Assembly: GCA_917880885.1 (NCBI GenBank)
Contig: OU862906.1
Location: 60,058,665 to 60,122,664, forward strand
DNA: 64,000 nucleotides
Reading direction: 5' to 3'
Source: Limnephilus marmoratus
Lineage: Eukaryota; Arthropoda; Insecta; Trichoptera; Limnephilidae
Under the pieces are notes generated by a model. The model was not told the origin of the DNA and searched no databases. It saw only the letters and a program-made list of their open reading frames with translations. Position 1 is the stretch's first letter. Every line of letters starts with the position of its first letter. The position numbers were made by a program, and so were the translations under genes. Positions 56,586-64,000 of the stretch are shown here, piece after piece.

Positions 56586-56639
56586 CTACTCTTAATAAAT
56601 AAATTAATAATTCTTCCTCCCATACACCGGGTGGTTCAC

Positions 56640-56860
56640 GAGGTGAGGTTTGTCCGGATCTTGGTGGCGGATGCCCACCAGCTGCATGGCAAGCCGGATC
56701 GGAAGAGAATGGTTGAGGGAGTCCCTTTGACTTCTCGGAACATCGCCCTGCACCGCAGTGGGAGAGATGGATTCATACGACTGTCACTCCTGGACACACT
56801 AACTCCCAGATTCCTACTTACCCCAAATACCCTTTTTTCGTGGAGATAATGTAAAAAAAT
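56640..56860 (+). mobile_element. LINE C-related 3' end variant
   Basis: GAGGTTTGTCCGGATCTTGG, TGGCGGATGCCCACCAGCTG, GCCCTGCACCGCAGTGGGAG, CTCCTGGACACACTAACTCC. Same order as the other 3' ends, but the terminal stem is mostly lost (CGTGGAGATAATGTAAAAAA). Confidence 0.65.
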
Positions 56861-57132
56861 ATTACTGTGTTCCGTTGAAAATAAATAATAAAGTTTCGTG
56901 TTGAATTGTCAATCAGGAAGCCATAACACAACCATATGACCATTACAACCGCACCACTGTCACATATCCCCTTATTTCCGGTCAAAAGTACATACCTACA
57001 TATAAGTACGTTCGTTAAAACAGTAAACGAATACCACACGATCTAGCGATAAAGGGGATATTTTTATAAATTTTTGGTCATTACCTAAGCATTGGCCTGA
57101 TTTGAACCATTCAACATTTAAAACGTGTGCAA

Positions 57133-58070
57133 CAGTGGCGTAACTATACCATCTGAGGCCCGTGGCAAATTCTTTGGATGGGGCACACAGTAAAAATCGT
57201 CACTTTGTAATTGAATTTTTATAAATCACTAAGGAAGTTACCTAACAGTATTACTAATATTGTGTGCATTTTTTCAAATAGCTAATAAATTTTATTTTCA
57301 AAAGCATTGGTATTTCATATTTATAATGAAATAACAATTTAATATTCACAAGATATTTATTAATAAAATTCCTTTCTCCGAGCTTAAGCTCACATAACGT
57401 AATTAAAGTTTAAAGATCGGATCACAGAATTTTCAATACACAGAATAGCCAAGTTACGTAGCCTGTCTTGTCCCATTGAGTTTGTTAAATTAGTTTTTAT
57501 TCATTTTAGTTTCGAAAATGATCTTTCGGCACTAGCTGTAGTCACAGGAATTGTAACAAATAACATTAATGCAATACATAACAAAGCTGCACGACATAAA
57601 ATAATTATTTATTATTAAAAAATCAGCAAGTTCTCTAATATGTGAAGCCTTTTCTATTTCGTCTCTGAAGATGGACCGAAAACTGAAAATTTTCCTGGCA
57701 AATGGTTCAGATACGTCTTTTTTATATATATCAACAAATTTGGGAGCTTTTTTTAAGAGATCAGTGTCATTTAAAATTTGCAAAGTGGCAGGCTGCAAAA
57801 CACTGAAATTGCAAACAATATCATTCATTGGAAGGAAACGCGATTTCAATTGATTAATAATGATGTCCAATATTCGATGTAATATGTTCGCTTTAAACAA
57901 ACTTTCCGGATCTTGGAGACACTCATCTTCGCAAAGTTTGTCAAAATGGCGTTAAATTTTGTTAAAAATGTTAGGTTACTTCTGAGCTCACGGCCTCTCC
58001 GGCCGGTGCCCCGGCCCCCGCGGGGCCCCTGGCATTTTGCCAGCCCTGACACCTTATAGTTACGCCACTT
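57133..58070 (-). mobile_element. hAT element relic with 7/8 target duplication (938 bp)
   Basis: TIR CAGTGGCGTAACTATA at 57133; reversed from 58070, AAGTGGCGTAACTATA. The flanks GTGTGCAA and GTGTGCGA agree at 7 of 8 bases. The interior, on the minus strand, encodes the end of a hAT transposase, so this is an internally deleted copy. Confidence 0.85.
57410..57900 (-). pseudogene. hAT transposase C-terminal region
   Basis: A minus-strand frame (57900-57532) reads ILHRILDIIINQLKSRFLPM, NDIVCNFSVLQPATL, APKFVDIYKKDVSEPFARKI. Below it, in another frame, is the hAT C-terminal dimerisation motif: SAERSFSKLK, stop, IKTNLTNSMGQDRLRNLAIL, CIENSVI. AERSFSKLK..K..L...M.Q.RL..LA.L.IE is the hallmark of this family (ZMYM/DUF4371-hAT type). 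Frames are broken between the two blocks, and the BED finger and first catalytic parts are missing. It acted as a cut-and-paste transposase with 8-bp target duplication, in keeping with the flanks of this element. Confidence 0.75.
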
Positions 58071-58071
58071 G

Positions 58072-58207
58072 TGTGCGAACCGAAGTGCGAGCCGAACGAA
58101 GAATTATATGAAAGGAACTAAGCAACCGCAAACGTGTGAAGTGCCACTTGCCGTAGCTTCGCTCCAATCCAATATTTCGTGATTCAGCTCGCACTTCGGT
58201 TCGCAGG
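58072..58207. repeat. Short inverted repeat, about 20-bp arms
   Basis: TGCGAACCGAAGTGCGAGC (58074-58092) against GCTCGCACTTCGGTTCGCA (58187-58205). It may be a small MITE into which the hAT element landed. Confidence 0.7.
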
Positions 58208-58214
58208 TTTATAA

Positions 58215-58425
58215 GCAGCATTCGTCTGGATTCATTCATCTGTCACTCTTGGATACACTGACCCCAAGATTCCTACCCACCCCTTATATCTATTTCCTTC
58301 CCAGAACCTCCTCTTTCCCTTTGCTTAAAAAAACCCTCCACATAGCATCCCCTAAGATGACATAGGTCTTGAAGGAAAATATTTTGCTCAGAACCTCCTG
58401 TGTGGAGCTAATTTAAAAAAAAATC
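58215..58425 (+). mobile_element. LINE C 3' end fragment
   Basis: TCACTCTTGGATACACTGAC, the pyrimidine-rich run, CCTCCACATAGCATCCCCTA and the stem GGTCTTGAAGGAAAATATTTTGCTC are followed by CTGTGTGGAG and an A run. Confidence 0.75.
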
Positions 58426-58434
58426 ATTATGGAA

Positions 58435-58830
58435 TTCCCTTCTATCTTTTTATACGAGTACCGCCGCTCCCAACTCACGGGAGCCAATGAGAAAAAAGTA
58501 TTACCAATTGGGGTATGTTGTGAGGCTGAAGGTAGCGGGAAGGGAAGAAAATGGAAAAGATAAAGGCGGAGAAGTACCTGGCTATTCAGATCGGGTCGCA
58601 AAACACTGTAAAAGCCGTTTAAAGCAACGTTTCATTTCTGAATGAAGCCTTTCACCAAGGCGATGCTGAGTGTCTTCTATAATGTCGGTACTTACTATTC
58701 ATAATTTTTTAATGAAATAACAGTGAAATTAATTAACAACACAAATTAATTTTAGTTACTCACTCCGTTATTTGAACCCGCGGCATCCGAATTCGTAGTC
58801 AAAGAACCGCGAAGAGATCCCTACTCGACC
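58435..58830 (-). mobile_element. tRNA-derived SINE, copy 3
   Basis: The minus strand has GGTTCTTTGACTACGAATTC, then the B box GGTTCAAATAA (damaged), and the 3' body with GAAGTACTTCTCCGCC, CCAATTGGTAATACTT and GGCTCCCGTGAGTTGGGAGC. Related to copies 1 and 2, but the middle is more diverged. Confidence 0.6.
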
Positions 58831-58839
58831 TAAGTACGT

Positions 58840-59157
58840 ATCATAAGAGTAAACGAAAATAAGAATAGAAGATACACTCATTATCGCGCATGTGAAAGAA
58901 TACCATTCTGAATATTGATTTGCCTTATATTTTTACACATCGGATATGACAAAACTCCGAAAACACGACAGGAGCTAAAAAAATGTTGCTTTGAAACCAT
59001 TTCATTAATTTTCGGATCTCTTCAAAAATAATGAGAGAAAAATGTACGAATGTGAATTATTGTACATCCTAAAATGCTAACATTAAAATTATATTGGCAT
59101 GGTTTTCGGTTTAGATTGCATGGACAAATTATGTGTAACGAACTTAACTTAAAATAT
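58840..59157. other. Unassigned AT-rich sequence
   Basis: No feature supported. Confidence 0.5.
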
Positions 59158-59401
59158 TATTTTCTTTATTTGTTTTTGGGGTGTTATGCCGTGTTGCGCT
59201 ACCTCCTTCTTTAGCCAACGTTTCGGACATCGTTGCAGTGTCCATCATCAGGGCAGATCCGGCAGATCCGGTAGATGTGATCACACATCACACATCTACC
59301 GGATCTGCCCTGATGATGGACACTGCAACGATGTCCGAAACATTGGCTAAAGAAGGAGGTAGCACAACACGGCATAACTCCCCAAAAATAAATAAAGAAA
59401 A
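59158..59401. repeat. Large foldback element with ribozyme-like cores in both arms
   Basis: Near-perfect arms of about 116 bp: TTTTTGGGGTGTTATGCCGT...CCTCCTTCTTTAGCC against the reverse, with a centre near 59283. Each arm carries GCC-CTGATGA-T-GGACA...TGTCC-GAAAC-...-GGC (plus strand: core 59310-59316, GAAA 59337-59340). Confidence 0.93.
59307..59347 (+). ncRNA. Hammerhead-like motif H9 (and its mirror in the left arm)
   Basis: CTGATGA 59310-59316. Stem II GGACA/TGTCC with a 9-nt loop. GAAA 59337-59340. Short CAT, then T59344. Stem I GCC 59307-59309 with GGC 59345-59347; stem I is only 3 bp, so self-cleavage is doubtful. The left arm has the same order on the minus strand. Confidence 0.35.
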
Positions 59402-59689
59402 TGCTTTTGGCAGTGAAAATCTTAAAACTTATCTTAAAATATTATTATTATTTACTTACATTATAATGCGCATGCTTTATCGATGTGTCAAAAATACAAC
59501 ATTATTCTATGACAATATTCAATGAACCGAAAAAAATCAATAAAATTAACTTTCAGTGAGCAATTGCTTTCTTTGTACTGTAAATTATTACAGAATGATT
59601 CAAATTAGAACAATATTCAGAACCTAGGTGTTCCAATAAAAAATAAATCAATGAAAACACATAAATTTGTTATAGACCACTTTTATTTT

Positions 59690-59759
59690 ATTCAGTCTCT
59701 ACTGGTTTCGGAAGCACCCTTCCTCCAGGAGAATACTTCCTCTTCGTCAGGAGAATATT
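59690..59759 (-). ncRNA. Hammerhead-like motif H2 (expanded stem II)
   Basis: Minus strand: TATTCTC, CTGACGA, then a lengthened stem II ending GGAAGGGTGCTTCC, GAAA, CCAGTA, GAG, ACTG, AATA. Stem I pairs CTC with GAG and TATT with AATA. An inserted segment after CTGACGA makes activity uncertain. The partner arm at 59835-59878 keeps the core and stem II but loses the 3' strand of stem I. Confidence 0.4.
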
Positions 59760-59948
59760 AGGACTTATTTTACATTTAAAGAATATTAGGACTTATTTTA
59801 CATTTAAAGAATATGAAAACTTATTTTACAGTTCTAATATTCTCCTGACGAAGGAAGGGTGCTTCCGAAACCTATAATGCTATGCTATAACTTTGTGGTT
59901 ATCCATTATAGAAAAATGAAACAATTCAACTTTGTGTAAACCACTTAT

Positions 59949-60006
59949 ATAATGCGTAAATCCGACCGGTTTCAGAACAAACGTTCCTTCTTCAGGGAAA
60001 GCTTAT
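59949..60006 (-). ncRNA. Hammerhead-like motif H4 (left inner arm)
   Basis: Minus strand: ATAA, GCTT, TCC, CTGAAGA, A, GGAAC-GTTT-GTTCT, GAAA, CCGGTC, GGA, ..., TTAT. Same structure as H5 with one wobble at the base of stem II. Confidence 0.5.
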
Positions 60007-60104
60007 ACTAATTTGACAGTTTCGAACAATGTTTTATTATGGTACCCTACCCACCCACTCTACATTATTAACTAGCAACGGCTCCACCCCTAACATAATA
60101 AAAC

Positions 60105-60162
60105 ATAAGCTTTCCCTGAAGAAGGAACGTTTGTTCCGAAACCGGTCGGATTTACGCATTAT
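60105..60162 (+). ncRNA. Hammerhead-like motif H5 (right inner arm)
   Basis: CTGAAGA 60116-60122. Stem II GGAAC 60124-60128, loop GTTT, GTTCC 60133-60137. GAAA 60138-60141. The segment CCGGTC to 60147 gives a two-pair stem III and predicted cleavage after C60147. Stem I pairs TCC 60113-60115 with GGA 60148-60150 and ATAA 60105-60108 with TTAT 60159-60162, with an internal loop. Confidence 0.55.
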
Positions 60163-60289
60163 ATAAGTGGTTTGTACAATCTTGAATTGTTTCATTTTTC
60201 TAAAATAAAAGTAGTCTATAGCAAATTTATTGTTTTTATTGTAAATAATGGCGAGCCAAAAGGTTAAATCAATAAAAACACTTACATTT

Positions 60290-60460
60290 GTTACAGACCA
60301 CTTTTATTTTATTCACACTCTACAGGTTTCGGAAGTACCCTTCCTTCGTCAGGAGAATATTAAAACTTATTTTTCATTTACATTTCTAATACTGACGAAA
60401 CCGATAGGGTGTGAATAAAATAAAAGTAGTCTCAGTAGTAGCAAATTTATGTGTTTTTAT
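60290..60460. repeat. Foldback element 3
   Basis: AGACCACTTTTATTTTATTC (60295) against GAATAAAATAAAAGTAGTCT (60413). The left arm carries an intact hammerhead-like motif (H6); the right arm has CTGACGA but lost stem II. Confidence 0.82.
60310..60359 (-). ncRNA. Hammerhead-ribozyme-like motif H6 (best conserved)
   Basis: Minus strand: TATT-CTC (stem I), CTGACGA (60352-60346), A, GGAAG-GGTA-CTTCC (stem II), GAAA (60330-60327), CCTGTA (minimal stem III, predicted cleavage after A60321), GAG-TGTG-AATA (stem I partner with a 4-nt bulge). All core bases are present and the three helices can form. Confidence 0.6.
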
Positions 60461-61074
60461 TGTAAATTATGGCGAACCACAAAGTTAATGCTTTTCACAA
60501 ATAGAATGTAAAACCATAAATCTCTCCATGTCCTTCTCCATAAAACTAAATCCAAATTTCTTGAATCAAGTGTCATGATTATAATTGCTTAGGTACCTAC
60601 TATAATGTGAAATATTTTCAGACGCCATTACATATGTATGTAATTCATAATTTAATCTGTAAAACATATCTGTCGGATGCCCCATCGTTTGCTTTATTTA
60701 TTGCAAAGTCACAAAGCAAAAAGGCCCTTGCTCGTTATCCTTATACCCATAAGTCATGTGCTATACATGTAACTGTACACGCCACTTACCATTTGATTAC
60801 AAACTCATATAAGTCCATTAGGGTGAGCCCTCAGAGCTTTTTTAGAATTAATAAGTCAGGGGTCTCACAAGTTGCGAATTCATGATTCATTTTGAATAAT
60901 GCTTTTTTTATTCCACATTATCTACTTTTGCCATTGACGTAAGACTTTTGCCCAGGTCCCAGAGTCTAAAGTTTGAAAAATCAAACTGGTTGTGTTTTGG
61001 ATCTTTCAAGTTTAGTTATATTTTTCGGACAAAGCTACATAAATAACACTCTTTGCAAACACCATGTAGCTACA
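60461..61074. other. Unassigned AT-rich sequence
   Basis: No feature supported. Confidence 0.45.
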
Positions 61075-61140
61075 ATATGTTAAAATTTAAAATGAAACAA
61101 TAACTTTGTTACGTAATATCACTTTTGTTTTTTACACAAA

Positions 61141-61183
61141 TTGCCGACCAGGTTTTACTACTACCGTATCTTCTTTAGGGCAA
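61141..61183 (-). ncRNA. Decayed hammerhead-like motif H7
   Basis: Minus strand: TTGCC (stem I), CTAAAGA (core G changed to A), stem II GATAC-GGTA-GTAGT, AAAA in place of GAAA, CCTGGTC, GGCAA (stem I). The helices remain but two core bases are mutated. It is followed by AACAAAGTTATTGTTT (about 61097-61112), the same 3' flank as H1. Confidence 0.45.
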
Positions 61184-61199
61184 CAGAGTGCTTTTATTA

Positions 61200-61669
61200 T
61201 GAAATATATTTGAACTTTATATTCAATATATTAGAACAGCTTCGCACGAAAATCTAAAATGCATTAGTTTTTTGGTCTTTTTGGGTACCTTTCTACTTTA
61301 TCACTCATTTTCGTATGACTTTTAGCATTTGCAATCGATTAGATCACATGGTTGCATGAACTAGCGAAGTTTCCGCAAAAATTCGTAGTAGGTATATGCA
61401 TATAAAAAAAACATAGATTTAAACATTAAAGCAAACATAAAGTGGTAGAAAAAGAAAAATAAATATTTAACAAAGAAATTAAAAAGCACAGATTTTCATC
61501 TGTAAACAGATGTTCATCTATAAACGCAATCGAGGACTGTCAGAAGCTGCAAGATGTTTTGCAACGTTTGAATACGTATTGCAATGCTCACTGTCAGGAA
61601 ATAAATACTTCGTTATGCGCTTTCCCACAAATAAAAACAAATGTATCCATTGATACTTAACTAATCATC
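61200..61669. other. Unassigned AT-rich sequence
   Basis: No feature supported. Confidence 0.45.
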
Positions 61670-61960
61670 TACCAAATCAGAAGTAAGGAACTTAAGGTTA
61701 TACTCGATGGTAAACTAAATTTCAATAAACAAATCGACCACATCTTCTGCGCTTGGTTTCGTAATCCGTTCCAGTTACGATTCAAAGATCTTATTACTCT
61801 CAAGATACTGAATTTCTCATACGTTCGTAGTATTCTTCGATATGCATCTCATATGTGGAACCCAGGCAATGCACCACACAAAAACAGGATTGAAAGCGTT
61901 AAAAATAGATTTTTAAGTTCCGTTCTCTTCGATCTCATGTTAGCAATGAAGTTTCTGCGA
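61670..61960 (+). pseudogene. LINE RT fragment, decayed
   Basis: The plus strand reads SKELKVILDGKLNFNKQIDH, FKDLITLKILNFSYVRSILR, YASHMWNPGNAPHKNRIESV, KNRFLSSVLF. This parallels the LINE B segment DLGVVFDTQLNFINHI, then YLSLVRSLLEYNSIVWSP, IRNIERVQHKFLRF, so it is the region after the RT catalytic domain. Frames change at least once. No 3' end is recognisable nearby. Confidence 0.65.
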
Positions 61961-62690
61961 AGTTCTTCAATATACAGACATTAATTTACCGAAAAAATAT
62001 ACCGAATTCAGTAATGTTAATCACACAAATGATATTGGGCCAAAAATAGGTGCTGTTGAATCTGAAAAAAGAGGAAATACTAGCGGCGTTTTTCCATACA
62101 AACGTATTCCCCGTTTATCTCTCTGGATTTTGACCCTAGAGCAAAATTTTTTTACATAATATAGATATCGACCACTAGCGTGTCGGTACGTTTTGCTTTT
62201 TTTGATAATTTACTTCTTATAGAAGTTAGGACCTTCCAAAAATGAATAAAATTGCCTAATTTAAACGCCGTCAAAAAACGTTCAGTATACAAACTAAACA
62301 ATGTATTTTGAAAAAAAGCAAAACGTACCGACATAGAATATTTTCTTTTAATACAGTTAGTGAAAAAAAAATTTAAAATCGGTCCAGTTTTGGAGAAGAA
62401 AAATGGGGAATACAAAACATCGATTTCGAAGATTTTATTTAGGTATTTTCGGCCCGGCGTGCAGGTGTCCCTTTCGCTCAGTTCTCCTGGGGGGGCCGGG
62501 GAACGGGGGTTTTGACAAATACATATAAAGCGAAGTAGTGATGTAACGAATTTTATCGGTAGACTAGTGTTGTCCTTGCCCGAGTAATAGATATTTTTAT
62601 TCGTTTTTTTCTGTTTAGTGACTCATCGCGGTATACCAATACTGACCGAGCTTTCATACTAAAATTGTGCAAAATTAAAATTGTTTATGT
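61961..62690. other. Unassigned sequence
   Basis: Short frames only. CCTGGGGGGGCCGGGGAACG at 62488 is a short G-rich patch. Confidence 0.45.
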
Positions 62691-62717
62691 CAAGTACTAT
62701 AATAAATTTTCAATTTG

Positions 62718-63062
62718 GGAGGCGTTATAGGTACCATCGCCCCGGGAACCATTTATTGGATAAACAACACCCCCGCCACTTGGTCACCCCAAGTGGTCCG
62801 CTATGTTTGGTGACTGAGCATGGGTTCCCGGGTTCACGGGTGAGGTCTGCATGGGTTTTGGTGGCGGATGATTTTGTCCACTTACTCCGTGGCGGGCCGG
62901 ATTGGGAGAAACTGGAAGAGGGAGATCTTTTGATCTCTACAGCCGGACTCTCTCCACCATCATTTCATATTTTTACTTACCCAGAAATTCCTCTCCTTCC
63001 TTTCATTAAAAATAACCTCCACACAGCTTCTCCGATGACTTTGCTATACTATAAGGGTATTT
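62718..63062 (+). mobile_element. LINE C-related 3' region
   Basis: CGCCCCGGGAACCATTTATT, GGATAAACAACACCCCCGCC, GGTTTTGGTGGCGGATGATT, TACCCAGAAATTCCTCTCCT, CCTCCACACAGCTTCTCCGA. Same order as the element end at 14870-15190; the terminal inner stem is lost. Confidence 0.65.
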
Positions 63063-64000
63063 AACTTAAAAATAATTTTTATATTTCATTTTATATAATT
63101 GCATTTTGTGATATTTTTAAGTAATTAATCACCTCTCCCTTTATTATTTTGTCTATAATTCTCATATGCCTATACTTGTTTGTCTTTTAATATTAATCTT
63201 ATCATGACGAAGAACACTCTGTTTTCGAAATATGTTGATAATATTGATTACATAAAGCTGTTTTTACCAAGTTATTTGTTCTCATTTAATTAAAAATGAC
63301 GCCACAAAGATTGGACCCATTTGCAGCATTTCAAGCTGGGTCGCCATAACCAATTCGTTTGTGCAATTTCAATCAATGCATTTCTGTGTTTCTCGAGAAC
63401 CCTTCTATGGGCTTACACGTCATTAGTACTTTTACGCCAGTTTTTTAAACATTTGTGGTCAGAAACATCCAAGTAGTGTAGTTTTGTAGCTCTAGCACAT
63501 ATGAAGCTATATGACTTTTGCACTCCCAGAAATAAAACCTTTTTAGTATAATTATCATTATGCATATATCCAATTGTATATCCGCATGTACATTATTTGG
63601 CTTAATATAGTAACTATGTTATTTTCCACATCAAGTATATAATAAAATAGATGCAAGAATGTTATTTTTTTGATAAATTAATAACGTAAAAAAAAATATA
63701 TCTATATATTTATTCTCAAAACTCTTGAGAACATATCGTCGTTGCATTCACAAATTATCCCATGTGAGGTTTTCGACCAATTTTTTTTTGTTTACACCAT
63801 TTGATTCACCACGGTTTCCTAAATAATCTGACAAATATATCCCATTTTTCAAACTCATCTTTTTAATCATATTAGAGGCAACTCTGACCATTACTTGTAA
63901 TTAATGGTAATTATTTAAAAAAAATATACTACATATACTACAGAAATAAAAAAAAATATAAACCGAAGATACATTTCATCAGGAATAATTAACTAAATAA
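63063..64000. other. Mostly unassigned AT-rich sequence to window end
   Basis: Apart from the hammerhead-like motif at 63199-63241, no gene or element recognised. Confidence 0.45.
63199..63241 (+). ncRNA. Decayed hammerhead-like motif H8
   Basis: TTATC (63199-63203), ATGACGA (first core base changed from C), a stem-loop GAACACTCTGTTTTC, GAAA (63227-63230), TATGTT, GATAA (63237-63241). Stem I is perfect; the core has one change. Confidence 0.35.

Larger units (their letters stand above)
59660..60245. repeat. Composite foldback: one element nested in another
   Basis: Outer arms: CATAAATTTGTTATAGACCA, CTTTTATTTTA (59660-59691) against TAAAATAAAAGTAGTCTATA, GCAAATTTATTG (60200-60235). Inner arms 59908-59975 against 60138-60205 (GAAAAATGAAACAATTCAA with TTGAATTGTTTCATTTTTC). 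Both carry hammerhead-like cores. Confidence 0.85.

Overview
This is a gene-poor, AT-rich stretch of an animal genome, almost certainly an insect. The signs are a dense mix of non-LTR retrotransposons, TTAA-type and Harbinger-type MITEs, hAT and Tc1/mariner relics, Helitron-like repeats, tRNA-derived SINEs, and many copies of the palindromic word TAGGTACCTACC. That word is common in some hemipteran and lepidopteran genomes, so I lean to Hemiptera but cannot settle the order. No ordinary single-copy host gene is convincing anywhere. The only host-like protein sequence is a rearranged pseudogene of an uncharacterised Cys-rich arthropod family near 5.3-6.2 kb.

Layout. About 1-5.26 kb is a nearly full-length LINE (A) on the minus strand: ORF1 with a coiled coil and zinc knuckles, an extra ORF resembling a catalytically dead endonuclease, then an endonuclease-reverse transcriptase ORF2 carrying one stop and one frameshift. 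5.3-9 kb holds the Cys-rich pseudogene, a 466-bp tandem duplication and the first TTAA MITE. 9.9-11.8 kb is a dead Tc1/mariner element with a perfect 15-copy, 64-bp minisatellite inside its transposase. 14-26 kb has hAT-like elements (one with a perfect 8-bp target duplication), several MITEs, LINE 3' ends, foldbacks and AT palindromes. 27-37 kb is a head-to-tail array of four Helitron-like units of about 2.2-3 kb with internal 127-bp minisatellites. 38-43 kb holds LINE and transposase relics, a Harbinger-like MITE and a SINE. 43.5-48.5 kb is a TTAA MITE split by LINE B, whose ORF1 and ORF2 are both open. 48.6-64 kb is a mosaic of LINE fragments, SINEs, a hAT relic and foldback elements.

Most interesting. 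(1) A family of hammerhead-ribozyme-like motifs (CUGANGA, stem II, GAAA, tiny stem III, paired stem I) recurs near 39 kb and 59-63 kb, mostly in foldback elements and often in opposed pairs. (2) LINE B ORF2 has no upstream AUG. Its -1 frame overlaps the end of ORF1 exactly at the slippery heptamer A_AAA_AAC, which predicts an ORF1-ORF2 fusion by -1 frameshifting. (3) LINE A carries an extra, apparently maintained, dead-endonuclease ORF between ORF1 and ORF2. (4) A dispersed LINE family keeps a 3'-terminal double stem with covarying arms. All positions come from reading the sequence by eye; no alignment or database search was run.
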